Shown here piece after piece: positions 8,190-15,857 of a stretch of DNA of 39,524 bases (position 1 is its first letter; each line of letters starts with the position of its first letter). The translations under genes were made by a program, and so were the position numbers. The stretch covers positions 1-39,524 of the forward strand of contig JAAANX010000017.1 of NCBI GenBank assembly GCA_009909085.1, written 5' to 3'. The notes below the pieces were generated by a model that had not been told where the DNA came from, did no database searches, and saw only the letters and a list, made by a program, of their open reading frames with translations. Source of the DNA: Cyanobacteria bacterium GSL.Bin1 (lineage in GTDB: Bacteria; Cyanobacteriota; Cyanobacteriia; Cyanobacteriales; Rubidibacteraceae).

Positions 8190-9500
8190 TTACTGAGAAC
8201 GCTTCAATAGGGTACGGGTTTCTCTCGCTGCTGCATTCATCGCCGCTTCTGCAGACATGGTTCCAGAAATGGCAGCACTGAGATAGCGTTGTAGAATATC
8301 GGAGGCTTGGGAATATTGCGCGATCGGGGGACGTAAAACCGCGTTTTCAATGACATTTAAGAGTTCCGGTAAATAAGTATATTTTTCCACTAATTCAGGA
8401 TCATCAAAGAGGTCTCGCCGACTGGGAACATATCCCGTTTGTAGCGCATATTTTTTCTGGGTTTCCGCGCGACTGAAATATTCCACGACTCGCCAGGCAG
8501 CATCTGGATGATCGGTACTTTGAGCAATTCCCATTCCCCATCCTCCTTGACAGGCACCACTCTTACTACCAGCGGCGTGTGGCATCGGTTTAATGGTAAA
8601 TTGCCCTGCAATCTCTGATTCTGAGGCTAAACCATAAACATAGGGCCAGTTTCTTAAAAATGCAGTCTCACCGTTTTGGAATAAGCGTCGCGTGGGTTCC
8701 TCGCTATAAGTGGTAACACCAGGAGGGGAAACCCCTTCTTCAATGGTGTTTCGCAGAAAGTTTACGGCTTCTATGGCTTTGGGTTGGTCTAAGCCTACTT
8801 CGAGGGTATCGGGGTTAACCCAAAATGCATCAAATCCTTCTAGGATTTCCACAAACATTGCAGATAGCCCTTCATACTGTTTCCCTTGCCAGGTATAGCC
8901 CCACGACGTGTAATCTTGTTCTTGTAGCGCTTTAGAAATTTCTATTAATTCTGCAAATGTATCTGGTGGTTCATAACCCGCTTCTTGAAGCCAATCCGTG
9001 CGATAGTACAACATCCCAGCATCTGAACGAAAGGGCATCCGATAAAGTCCATCTTCATATCTGCCGCCGTTCACATCGCCGTCTAAAAACTCATCTAATT
9101 CTTCTTGAGACACGCGATTGGATAAATCTTTTAACCACCCGGCTGCTGCAAACTTGGGCGTCCAGACAATATCCATATAAACCAAATCATAAGGAGAATC
9201 TCCCAGTAAAAAAGCGGACGTATAAAGGTCTTCAACTTGGTTAGTATCATTGGGCGCTTCAACCACTTCGAGCCGAATATCAGGATTTTCTTCGTTAAAG
9301 TCTTCGACAATGGGTTCTAATTGTGCTGCTTCTAAGGCTTGAATCAGTACTTTCACGTTTGTCGGTTGTTGACTTTTCACGACCGTGACGAGCAACGGAA
9401 TCGAAATGACGGTTGCTAGAAAAATGATCAAAGGTTGGAGTTTTTTTCGATTTTGAATGAATCGAAAGAATGATTTTAAGTAGTTTTTGATTGGGAACAT
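8190..9500 (-). CDS. ABC importer substrate-binding protein (family 1, sugar/osmolyte)
   Basis: 436-residue extracytoplasmic binding protein and first gene of the importer operon. A basic N-terminus (KSFFRFIQNRKK) precedes one hydrophobic segment at about residues 23-42 (LIIFLATVISIPLLVTVV). There is no lipobox cysteine, so it is probably held by an uncleaved anchor or released by signal peptidase I. The body matches trehalose/maltose-type family 1 binding proteins: EDFNEENPDIRLEVVEAP, then SPYDLVYMDIVWTPKFAAAGWL, PFRSDAGMLYYRTDWL, GETAFLRNWPYVYGLA and GGWGMGIAQSTDHPDAAW. Together with the adjacent permeases and ATPase it would import a sugar, disaccharide or compatible solute. Resemblance to GgtB is likely, but the substrate is inference. 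Confidence 0.9.
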   Translation of the reverse strand: MFPIKNYLKSFFRFIQNRKKLQPLIIFLATVISIPLLVTVVKSQQPTNVKVLIQALEAAQLEPIVEDFNEENPDIRLEVVEAPNDTNQVEDLYTSAFLLGDSPYDLVYMDIVWTPKFAAAGWLKDLSNRVSQEELDEFLDGDVNGGRYEDGLYRMPFRSDAGMLYYRTDWLQEAGYEPPDTFAELIEISKALQEQDYTSWGYTWQGKQYEGLSAMFVEILEGFDAFWVNPDTLEVGLDQPKAIEAVNFLRNTIEEGVSPPGVTTYSEEPTRRLFQNGETAFLRNWPYVYGLASESEIAGQFTIKPMPHAAGSKSGACQGGWGMGIAQSTDHPDAAWRVVEYFSRAETQKKYALQTGYVPSRRDLFDDPELVEKYTYLPELLNVIENAVLRPPIAQYSQASDILQRYLSAAISGTMSAEAAMNAAARETRTLLKRSQ

Positions 9501-9837
9501 AATCTATTAGTGAAAAAACATTTGCTAACGCTAGTAATAAATGCTTATCCCACTAAATAAAATCGCTTTGCCCATGTATTTTAGAGCAAACTATTGGCAG
9601 AAATCACATTAATTTTAAGAAAAGTCACAATTATGGAACTTTTTCTCAAAATCTACCTTAAGCCAGGCGACAAATCAAAAAATATTCTTTTACGATACGG
9701 GACTACTCAAAATAAAAACTAGAGTTGATTGTAGAATTCTCTCACGTTCCAAAAATACGCTTTGTCTACGTTCTCTTGAGACATCTTTACGTTATTGAGT
9801 AACATCCAAAAGTTAGGAAGAACAAATAACTTAATGA
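9501..9837. other. Upstream region of the importer operon
   Basis: No gene is seen. This AT-rich stretch must hold the promoter of the minus-strand ABC operon. TAAAAT-like hexamers are present on that strand, but none has a convincing -35 partner at normal spacing. No strong terminator was recognised. Confidence 0.3.
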
Positions 9838-9852
9838 CTAATGACTAATGAC
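9832..9852. repeat. Three tandem heptamers TAATGAC
   Basis: Three perfect head-to-tail copies of a 7-bp unit cross the stop codon of the following minus-strand gene and encode its last residues (L-V-I-S-H). The same heptamer, read on the other strand as TCATTAG, recurs at 15830-15857. It resembles the short tandemly repeated repetitive heptamers described in cyanobacterial genomes. Confidence 0.75.
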
Positions 9853-10662
9853 TAAATCCCGAATCGGCTTTTCAATTAAACATTGCCAATGACAAGTGTA
9901 GAGATTCGGTTTTTGCACCCCCACACTAGCCAGAGCGGGAGCAGCGGGAAAGGGCCAAACGCGATCAAAAATCAAGGTATCGTCTTGAAAGCCAAATTGA
10001 AGTAAATAGACGCCGGGTTGAGCAGAAAGGGCATGAAGAAGTTGATAGCCAACGTGATATAAAGATTGGCGCTTATCATCAGGAAAATCAATCGGTTGTT
10101 GGAAAGAGTTAGGCAGTTGTGTTTCTCCAATCACTTCGCCATACAGGGGCCCCTTGGCGGTAAAAACAATCGGTAGCCAATAGCTGCCATGCCAAATTTT
10201 TCTAAACTTATTTCCCGTTCGTAAGTTTAAGTTTTCTTCTACCCATTTACGAGTTCCTTTAATATCGCGGCAGGTTTGGAATAATTTTGCTCTGGGAAAC
10301 TTAAATTGAGGCGGCAGTTCAATGGTTAAAGGGCAACAAATCCAATCGGGGTCGTTGGGATCATACCAATTCACTTGATGGAGAAGTTGATGCGCCGCAA
10401 TCATTTTGACCACGGCTGGGCGGTTAGTGTAGGCAAGGGGCTGTGTGCGGAATTCATTTCCGTCCTCACTAAAGCTCCGGCCTGAAAGCCCTGCACCGGA
10501 CTTTAAGTCCGGTGTAGCGCTGACTACTGTTTCTTCTGTAGTTTCACTAACAATCGCATCTTTTAAGGCGGCTGCCATCCGCTGGGTAGCTGGAGAAGTC
10601 GAAAGGACGGTCCCTTGGTTGGACACCTGTTGAGCGTTAATAATAATTAGAACTTTATACAT
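9838..10662 (-). CDS. Hypothetical protein with in-frame palindromic insertion
   Basis: 274-residue soluble protein of unknown function. I do not recognise a domain. The ATG at 10662 (MYKVLIIINAQQV) is preferred over the upstream TTG because it begins directly with a beta-strand-like core. Residues around 45-75 are low-complexity and encoded by a palindromic DNA segment (TPDLKSGAGLSGRS, then FSEDGNEF) that looks inserted. The rest appears globular, with conserved-looking WYDPNDPDWICCPLTIELP, then WHGSYWLPIVFTAKGPLYGEV, and VYLLQFGFQDDTLIFDRVWP. The C-terminus runs into a heptamer repeat, so the last few residues may not be original. Its neighbours (ABC importer, coiled-coil gene) do not suggest a role. 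Confidence 0.65.
   Translation of the reverse strand: MYKVLIIINAQQVSNQGTVLSTSPATQRMAAALKDAIVSETTEETVVSATPDLKSGAGLSGRSFSEDGNEFRTQPLAYTNRPAVVKMIAAHQLLHQVNWYDPNDPDWICCPLTIELPPQFKFPRAKLFQTCRDIKGTRKWVEENLNLRTGNKFRKIWHGSYWLPIVFTAKGPLYGEVIGETQLPNSFQQPIDFPDDKRQSLYHVGYQLLHALSAQPGVYLLQFGFQDDTLIFDRVWPFPAAPALASVGVQKPNLYTCHWQCLIEKPIRDLVISH
10450..10520. repeat. Palindromic element inside a coding sequence
   Basis: The centre is ACCGGACTTTAAGTCCGGT at 10495-10513, a 9-bp perfect inverted repeat around one base. Next to it lies a GC-rich stretch with further short inverted segments (GGCCTGAAAGCC). The segment keeps the reading frame of the minus-strand gene and encodes a Gly/Ser-rich loop. It differs in composition from the flanking gene, which suggests insertion of a small mobile palindrome. 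The outer limits are approximate. Confidence 0.5.
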
Positions 10663-10799
10663 TCCCGTGACGTGATTAGACAATTAGTGAGAATATGAGA
10701 AATCAGAAATAAACCCCAATTCATTTTCGACGCGTTTTGATTGCCAATACTGCGGCGACTGTGAGGGTCGAATTGAGTTGCAAATACCACGCTTAACCA

Positions 10800-11333
10800 C
10801 TAGGACGATTGGTCGGTTTGTTGGATGTTGGGCAAGTCAATCTCGTGATCATGAGACGGACGATTTCTGACGGTTAAGCGATAAGTCAAAGTTTGAACTT
10901 GGGCTTGAAGCTGCTGATTTTCTCGTTGGAGTTGTTCAACTTTTTCTTTGACGGGTTTCATACGCTGGGAAAATTTTTGACGATAGAGCTCTGGTAAATC
11001 TTGTAACATTTTTTCCAATGTTTGATTTTTGTCCATCAAAGTCTTGATTTTACTTTGTAGGTGATAAATTTCTTGATCACGGGTAGAAATTTGCTTTTGA
11101 TAAAATTGGACTTGTTCCTCAATCTCAGCAATTTGACTGTGTAAGTGTTCAAGTTGGGATTGATCAGATTCTGTATTAGATGGGAGAGAAGTCGCGTTTG
11201 AGTAGTCTTTTACCAACCGAAATAATTCGTGGGATAATTGATCGACAAGTTGATCCCGTAGTTGCAGTTCCCCTTGGAGGTGGGCAATTTCGGCTTGGAG
11301 AGTTTCGAGATGGGAAGGTTCGGCCTGACTCAC
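10800..11333 (-). CDS. Coiled-coil protein of unknown function
   Basis: 177-residue, largely alpha-helical protein. Long heptad patterns run from about residue 8 to 40 (LETLQAEIAHLQGELQLRD), 60 to 115 and 125 to 155 (EKVEQLQRENQQLQAQVQTL), separated by a short Ser/Asn-rich linker. There is no signal peptide or membrane segment. The start is GTG, the only reasonable one in frame. I do not recognise a named family. A structural or partner-binding role is all that the sequence supports. It is divergent from the LapA-like gene that follows. Confidence 0.7.
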   Translation of the reverse strand: MSQAEPSHLETLQAEIAHLQGELQLRDQLVDQLSHELFRLVKDYSNATSLPSNTESDQSQLEHLHSQIAEIEEQVQFYQKQISTRDQEIYHLQSKIKTLMDKNQTLEKMLQDLPELYRQKFSQRMKPVKEKVEQLQRENQQLQAQVQTLTYRLTVRNRPSHDHEIDLPNIQQTDQSS

Positions 11334-11449
11334 GATTCTAGATTTAGGAGCTTGATTTTCAACAAAGTTGAGGTACAGATAACAGATAAAGACTTGTCAA
11401 TTAATTTAGCATTTAGTCGAGAAACTTGAATAATCTTAGGTTCAGAAGA

Positions 11450-11686
11450 ATGCAAAGACTGGGAACGATATTTGCTTTTTTGTTAATTGCCGCCGGCATG
11501 GTATTAATGGCGGTGATCTCTATTCAGAATATTACCGCGATTTCTCTACAATTTTTATTCTTTCGCTCTATAGAAATTCCCTTTGGGGTTCTTTTAGCAT
11601 TTAGTTTCAGTTTTGGCTTAATTTTAGGTGCAATTGCCCCTTTGATCCAGCCAATTTTAAGCGGGGTTAGGCATCGTCGGGGATAG
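11450..11686 (+). CDS. LapA-like (DUF1049) small membrane protein
   Basis: 78-residue protein with two transmembrane helices (residues about 4-22, IFAFLLIAAGMVLMAVISI, and about 42-65, FGVLLAFSFSFGLILGAIAP) joined by the short NITAISLQFLFFRSIEIP loop. This is the DUF1049/LapA layout. The family was named from lipopolysaccharide assembly protein A of proteobacteria, and its role in cyanobacteria is not settled. The ATG at 11450 is chosen. A TTG start 24 bases upstream is also in frame, but it adds only a basic tail (NNLRFRR). The gene lies 104 bases before petP on the same strand. Confidence 0.75.
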   Translation: MQRLGTIFAFLLIAAGMVLMAVISIQNITAISLQFLFFRSIEIPFGVLLAFSFSFGLILGAIAPLIQPILSGVRHRRG

Positions 11687-11790
11687 GATTAACGGTTGGC
11701 AGAGGATGGGAAAAATTCTCGGCCACAAGAGAATGCAGTGAAATTTCGATATACTGTGGAATGAAAATTTGATTGGGAGAAAGAAACTTT

Positions 11791-12000
11791 ATGGAAATTG
11801 GACAAAAGGTAAAAGTGTTTCGGCTGCGCGATCGCGTCTCTAATGACATCGTGGACAAGCTGGGCAAAGTCGGCACCGTTCAAGAGTTTAAGATGACTGA
11901 TGGCAGCGGAGTGGGGGCTGTCGTTACCTTCGATGATAATTCCAGCAGTTGGTTTTTTGAAGATGAACTCAAACCGATTGAGCAAGCCGTAACGAGCTAA
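11791..12000 (+). CDS. petP: Cytochrome b6f complex subunit PetP (DUF2862)
   Basis: 69-residue soluble protein with an SH3-like fold that binds the cytoplasmic side of the cytochrome b6f complex in cyanobacteria and red algae and affects linear electron flow. The family pattern is complete: MEIGQKVKVFRLRDRVS, then KLGKVGTVQEFKMTDGSGVG and VVTFDDNSSSWFFEDELKP. The ATG at 11791 is preferred over an upstream in-frame codon because it gives the standard N-terminus and has GGGAGA about ten bases upstream. The following gene, a Get3d-type ATPase, starts 6 bp after the stop codon, suggesting co-expression. Confidence 0.9.
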   Translation: MEIGQKVKVFRLRDRVSNDIVDKLGKVGTVQEFKMTDGSGVGAVVTFDDNSSSWFFEDELKPIEQAVTS

Positions 12001-12006
12001 TTACAG

Positions 12007-13107
12007 ATGATTTTAACTTTTCTCGGAAAGGGTGGTAGCGGTCGCAGCGCGATCGCGATCGCTGCCGCTCACCAACTTTCTCAAGAGGGGAAACGAGTGT
12101 TATTAACCACTCAAGACCCGACAACGGAGTTATTTTTAGAGACTCCTCTGAGCAGTGAACCCACAAGTATCTCAGGTCAGTTTTGGGCCGTTAATCTTGG
12201 GGCAACCGTTCTCTTAGAAAAAAGCTGGGAAGAAGTCAAGGCAGTAGAAGCCCAGTATCTTCGGTCTCCCTTACTCAAAGAGGTTTATGGGCAAGAACTT
12301 GCTGTTCTCCCGGGTATGGAACAAGCCCTCGCCCTCAACGCCCTGCGGGAATATTACGAAAGTGGACAATATGATGTCATCATTTTCGATGGTGCTGGCG
12401 ATTTAAGTACCTTGCGCATGTTTGCCATTCCAGAACACCTAAGTTGGTACATCCGCCGTTTTCGTGACCTCTTTCTGGATTCTGATCTTGGGAAAGCCAT
12501 CTCTCCTTTTATTCAGCCACTGAGTAGTGCCATTTTGAATGTCACTTGGACGGCAGAAGATTTAACTGATAATTCCACTGCTAATCAAGCCAATCAAATC
12601 CTGGAACGGGGGAAAAATGCGCTGAGTGAAAGGAAGGTTGCCGGATATCTGGTAACCGCCGATAATCCTTATGCCCTTAAAAGTGCCAAATTTCTCTGGG
12701 GAAGTGCCCAACAAAGCGGGCTAATTATTGCCGGTGTCTTACTCAATCAGGAGACCACAGTGAGAGAGGTGGTACAGGGAGAATTTTCTCCTTTACCTAT
12801 AACCCCTTTACCGTCCATTCAACCGGGAGAATGGGAGACTCTGGGGAACGCTCTTCCCGATTTACTGGGGAATGTTGCTCAAGCCCCTCCTACCGTTGAA
12901 ATTGATCGAAGTGAACGGACAGTCAAAGTCTTTTTGCCTGGGTTCGGCAAAAAACAAATTAAACTAACCCAACCGCAAACTCAACAGGAAATTACGATTG
13001 ATGCGGGCGATCAGCGCCGAAATATCCAACTCCCGCCGCCTTTAAAGGGACAGCCGGTCAAAGGAGCAAAATTTTTGGATGACGGTCATCTCTTAGTTTC
13101 CTTTTAA
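12007..13107 (+). CDS. get3d: Get3d-type ArsA/Get3 ATPase with C-terminal alpha-crystallin domain
   Basis: 366-residue SIMIBI-class P-loop ATPase. The N-terminal domain has a deviant Walker A, GKGGSGRS at residues 7-14, where the usual second lysine is Arg13. VLLTTQDPT follows, then the switch-type stretch YDVIIFDGAGDLSTLRMF. From about residue 298 to the end (EIDRSERTVKVFLPGFGKKQ through FLDDGHLLVSF) it has an alpha-crystallin-like beta domain. That combination defines Get3d, the form found in cyanobacteria and plastids. Get3 proteins bind hydrophobic clients such as tail-anchored membrane proteins. The client of Get3d is not established. The gene lies 6 bp after petP, hinting at a link with thylakoid membrane proteins. 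Confidence 0.85.
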   Translation: MILTFLGKGGSGRSAIAIAAAHQLSQEGKRVLLTTQDPTTELFLETPLSSEPTSISGQFWAVNLGATVLLEKSWEEVKAVEAQYLRSPLLKEVYGQELAVLPGMEQALALNALREYYESGQYDVIIFDGAGDLSTLRMFAIPEHLSWYIRRFRDLFLDSDLGKAISPFIQPLSSAILNVTWTAEDLTDNSTANQANQILERGKNALSERKVAGYLVTADNPYALKSAKFLWGSAQQSGLIIAGVLLNQETTVREVVQGEFSPLPITPLPSIQPGEWETLGNALPDLLGNVAQAPPTVEIDRSERTVKVFLPGFGKKQIKLTQPQTQQEITIDAGDQRRNIQLPPPLKGQPVKGAKFLDDGHLLVSF

Positions 13108-13125
13108 CCCCATTTGCCAAAGCTT

Positions 13126-13151
13126 TCTAGTTCCCTGTTTAGGGAACTAGA
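13126..13151 (+). terminator. Hairpin after get3d
   Basis: CTAGTTCCCT at 13127-13136 pairs perfectly with AGGGAACTAG at 13141-13150 around a 4-nt loop, 19 bases after the get3d stop. There is no T tract, so it may be an RNA processing or stability hairpin rather than an intrinsic terminator. Confidence 0.5.
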
Positions 13152-13279
13152 CCGGAGTAGTTAGGGGAAATCAGTCAAAATATTAAGGAATGTTACAAAA
13201 ATACCATCATTCTGTCTTAACAGCTTGACGGTAGAAAAAATTATCGCTAAAGTAGCTAGTAATACCCGGGTAAATAGAA

Positions 13280-13648
13280 ATGAAAAGTATGTCAGATAAG
13301 CAAAAAGTTACGCTTTATCTTCCACCGGATGTTCACCGTAACCTTAAAATTAAAGCTGCCACGGGTGGCGAATCAATGTCAGGTTTAGTGGAGCAAGCGG
13401 TGCTCTTTTACCTCAATCACTCCGAAGTGGTTGCAGAATTAGAACAGCAAGAGTACGGTCAAACCTACCGGCTTTATGAGTGTCCTCAATGTGAGAGCGC
13501 GCTCATTATGCAAGAAGGAGAACTTGCTCCTCTTCAGACGCAACCATCGGTTCAAACGGAAGAGATTGCAACTGAACAAGTTAATCAACAGGTCAAAACT
13601 GCTGACCCCGATCATTCGCAAGATCAGGAACAACTGGTTCCCTGCTAG
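13280..13648 (+). CDS. Ribbon-helix-helix protein with CxxC knuckle
   Basis: 122-residue protein. Residues about 7-50 (QKVTLYLPPDVHRNLKIKAA through SGLVEQAVLFYLN) match the Arc/CopG ribbon-helix-helix fold used for DNA binding as a dimer. Cys68 and Cys71 in YECPQCESALIMQEG form one CxxC pair, perhaps sharing a metal between subunits. The last 40 residues are acidic, Gln-rich and probably disordered. The start may be the ATG at 13280 or the one at 13289; neither has a strong Shine-Dalgarno sequence. It lies 69 bp before ycf46. In Synechocystis the ycf46-like slr0374 belongs to a light- and stress-responsive gene cluster, so a regulator next to it is suggestive but not proven. Confidence 0.7.
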   Translation: MKSMSDKQKVTLYLPPDVHRNLKIKAATGGESMSGLVEQAVLFYLNHSEVVAELEQQEYGQTYRLYECPQCESALIMQEGELAPLQTQPSVQTEEIATEQVNQQVKTADPDHSQDQEQLVPC

Positions 13649-13717
13649 GTAAACCCTAACCGAGATGGCGAACTGCTCATTAAGGGAAGGACTGCATCAA
13701 CGATAAGGTGAAAAGCC

Positions 13718-15226
13718 ATGCGCGAAGAGCTCAGTGTATTAATTCAAGCTCAATATCCTCTAATCTACCTCGTTACTCCCGAGGAGGAGCGGGCTGAGCA
13801 AGCAATTTCAGATATTGCTGAACAAGCAAAATCGCGGTCAGTCTACGTGTGGACAGTGACCCACGGGATTGCCGAATATGGAAAATCGCAGCAGACTCCT
13901 CAGCGCAATACAGTTTCTCCAGAAGCAGCAATTGAATGGGTGGTTCGGCAGAAGGAAGCAGGGATCTATATATTTAAAGACTTACACCCGTTTATTGATT
14001 CTCCAGCAACAACCCGTTGGCTGCGAGACGCGATCGCGAGCTTCAAAGGCACAGATAAAATTATCGTTGTGATGTCGCCTGTACAACAGGTTCCCATTGA
14101 GTTAGAAAAGGAAGTTGTTGTCCTTGACTACCCTCTACCCGATTTGGCGGAATTAGATCAGGTGTTGACCAAGCAGTTGGAGCGAACCAAGCAAGGTCGC
14201 CTCGATAATACGGTTCGCGAAAAATTATTGCGGGCTACTCTTGGTCTCACTCGTGACGAAGCGGAGAAAGTTTACCGTAAGGTCTATGTGACAGCCCAGC
14301 GCTTTAGTGAATCAGAAGTAGATGTGGTGCTTTCGGAGAAAAAGCAACTGATCCGCCGGAACGGTATTCTCGAGTTTTTAGAGGAAGATGAGACCTTAGA
14401 CAATATTGGTGGCTTGGAAGAACTCAAGCGTTGGTTAAGATTACGCTCGGAAGCTTTTACCAAAAAGGCAAGAGATTATGGCCTGCCGCAACCTAAAGGA
14501 ATGCTAATCCTTGGTGTACCCGGTTGTGGTAAATCATTGACCGCAAAAACAACCTCTCGCCTTTGGGGACTGCCCCTCTTGCGTCTAGATATGGGTCGTA
14601 TTTATGACGGCTCAACCGTTGGTCGCTCAGAAGCAAATCTCCGTAATGCTCTAAAAACTGCAGAATCCATCTCCCCAGCCATTCTGTTTATTGATGAATT
14701 AGACAAAGCCTTCTCTGGCAGTGCCGGTTCATCTGACTCTGATGGCGGAACATCTAGCCGTATCTTTGGGTCTTTCCTAACGTGGATGCAGGAAAAAGAG
14801 TCGCCTGTGTTTGTCATGGCAACAGCCAACCGGGTTGAGCGCTTGCCAGGAGAGTTTCTACGGAAAGGACGGTTTGATGAAATCTTTTTCGTTGATTTAC
14901 CGAATACCCAAGAGCGAAGCGACATCTTCCGCATTCACCTCCAAAAACGACGTTCCGACATTTCTCGCTTCGATTTGGAACAGTTAGCCAATTTATCTGA
15001 AGGATTTTCCGGGGCAGAAATTGAGCAAGCACTAGTCGCTGCAATGTATGATGCTTTTGCTCAAGAGCGGGAATTCACGCAGCTTGATATTATTGCTGCA
15101 TTGAAATCAACGCTTCCCTTGTCCCGAACGATGACAGAGCAGGTCAATGCACTACGAGAATGGGCGCATCAACGCGCCAGACCTGCATCATCCTCCGTCG
15201 CCGAGTATCAGCGACTGGAGTTTTAA
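13718..15226 (+). CDS. ycf46: AAA-family ATPase Ycf46
   Basis: 502-residue AAA+ ATPase conserved in cyanobacteria and algal plastids as Ycf46. The N-terminal 200 residues (REELSVLIQAQYPLIYLVTP onward) form the family-specific domain. The AAA module follows: Walker A GVPGCGKS at 266-273, Walker B ILFIDELD with Asp326-Glu327, sensor-1 VMATANRVERLP, arginine-finger region EFLRKGRFDEIFFVDLP, and the lid GFSGAEIEQALVAAMYDAF. The length is normal. Its function is not firmly established; reports connect it to stress and CO2 or light acclimation. The RHH gene precedes it and ycf35 follows on the same strand. Confidence 0.93.
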   Translation: MREELSVLIQAQYPLIYLVTPEEERAEQAISDIAEQAKSRSVYVWTVTHGIAEYGKSQQTPQRNTVSPEAAIEWVVRQKEAGIYIFKDLHPFIDSPATTRWLRDAIASFKGTDKIIVVMSPVQQVPIELEKEVVVLDYPLPDLAELDQVLTKQLERTKQGRLDNTVREKLLRATLGLTRDEAEKVYRKVYVTAQRFSESEVDVVLSEKKQLIRRNGILEFLEEDETLDNIGGLEELKRWLRLRSEAFTKKARDYGLPQPKGMLILGVPGCGKSLTAKTTSRLWGLPLLRLDMGRIYDGSTVGRSEANLRNALKTAESISPAILFIDELDKAFSGSAGSSDSDGGTSSRIFGSFLTWMQEKESPVFVMATANRVERLPGEFLRKGRFDEIFFVDLPNTQERSDIFRIHLQKRRSDISRFDLEQLANLSEGFSGAEIEQALVAAMYDAFAQEREFTQLDIIAALKSTLPLSRTMTEQVNALREWAHQRARPASSSVAEYQRLEF

Positions 15227-15230
15227 CAGG

Positions 15231-15278
15231 CTTTCTCTCCTGGAGCCAACAGGAGGAAAGGCTAGCAACTTCGCTAGC
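15231..15278 (+). promoter_or_regulatory. Two adjacent hairpins between ycf46 and ycf35
   Basis: A long imperfect stem (CTTTCTCTCCTG at 15231-15242 with CAGGAGGAAAG at 15250-15260, one bulge) is followed at once by GCTAGC-N6-GCTAGC (15261-15278). They start 5 bases after the ycf46 stop and lack a T tract. They could end, attenuate or stabilise the ycf46 mRNA, or form the 5' leader of ycf35. Confidence 0.45.
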
Positions 15279-15378
15279 AGTTCAAAAGCTAAGATCGTAA
15301 ACTATCTTAACATAGTTCGATCACGTATGTCAAAATCAGTTAACGTTTATTTCTCAATCCATTTAGGAGGAAATCACA

Positions 15379-15729
15379 ATGTCCCATTTTAGCACTCTCC
15401 GCACCAAGATCAGCAACGCAGAAATTCTCAAAGCATCTTTAAGCGACCTCGGCTTAACGGTTAAAGCCAATGCTGACGTTCGTGGCTACAACGGTCAACG
15501 TCTTCGCGCTGACATTGTCGCGCAACTAGAAGGCGAATATGATCTAGGTTGGTCTGAAAACAGCGATGGCACTTATGATCTCATTGCTGACCTCTGGGGT
15601 GTTGCTAAAAAGCATAACCAAACTGAGTTAATTAACTCCATTAACCAAAAATATGCAGTTAATAAAACCCTCGCAGAAGCGAAGCAACGTGGTCTTGAAA
15701 ATGCCAATGTTAAGTTAGTCGTTCAGTAG
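15379..15729 (+). CDS. ycf35: Ycf35 / DUF1257 protein
   Basis: 116-residue soluble protein of the DUF1257 family, found in cyanobacteria and as Ycf35 in some plastids. The family signature is seen from the start: MSHFSTLRTKISNAEILKAS, then LGLTVKANADVRGYNGQRL and the central YDLGWSENSDGTYDLIADLWG. The C-terminal half (LINSINQKYAVNKTLAEA) is helical. A strong AGGAGG lies about 10 bases before the ATG. Function is unknown. It is followed by a clear intrinsic terminator, and its own leader contains hairpins, so it can be regulated separately from ycf46. Confidence 0.9.
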   Translation: MSHFSTLRTKISNAEILKASLSDLGLTVKANADVRGYNGQRLRADIVAQLEGEYDLGWSENSDGTYDLIADLWGVAKKHNQTELINSINQKYAVNKTLAEAKQRGLENANVKLVVQ

Positions 15730-15794
15730 AAGTATCCTAACTCGGTATCGGCGTTTTCTAAAAACGTCTTTACTGCGCGTTCCCAAGCTGCAAC

Positions 15795-15823
15795 GGGTTA
15801 ACCATTTCGGTTGACCCTTTTTT
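15795..15823 (+). terminator. Intrinsic terminator after ycf35
   Basis: GGGTTAACC (15795-15803) pairs with GGTTGACCC (15809-15817), with one G-U pair and a 5-nt loop, followed directly by six T residues. This is the best rho-independent terminator in the window and it closes the ycf35 transcript. Confidence 0.88.
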
Positions 15824-15829
15824 AATTGA

Positions 15830-15857
15830 TCATTAGTTGTTAGTCATTCGTCATTAG
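15830..15857. repeat. Four imperfect heptamers of the TCATTAG type
   Basis: Units TCATTAG, TTGTTAG, TCATTCG and TCATTAG lie head to tail and end on the first base of the cobK start codon. TCATTAG is the reverse complement of the unit (CTAATGA phase) at 9832-9852. Confidence 0.65.

Noticed and set aside
9633-9722. Possible 29-residue gene in the importer upstream region
   Set aside because: It has no ribosome binding site or recognisable sequence and lies in promoter DNA of the opposite strand.
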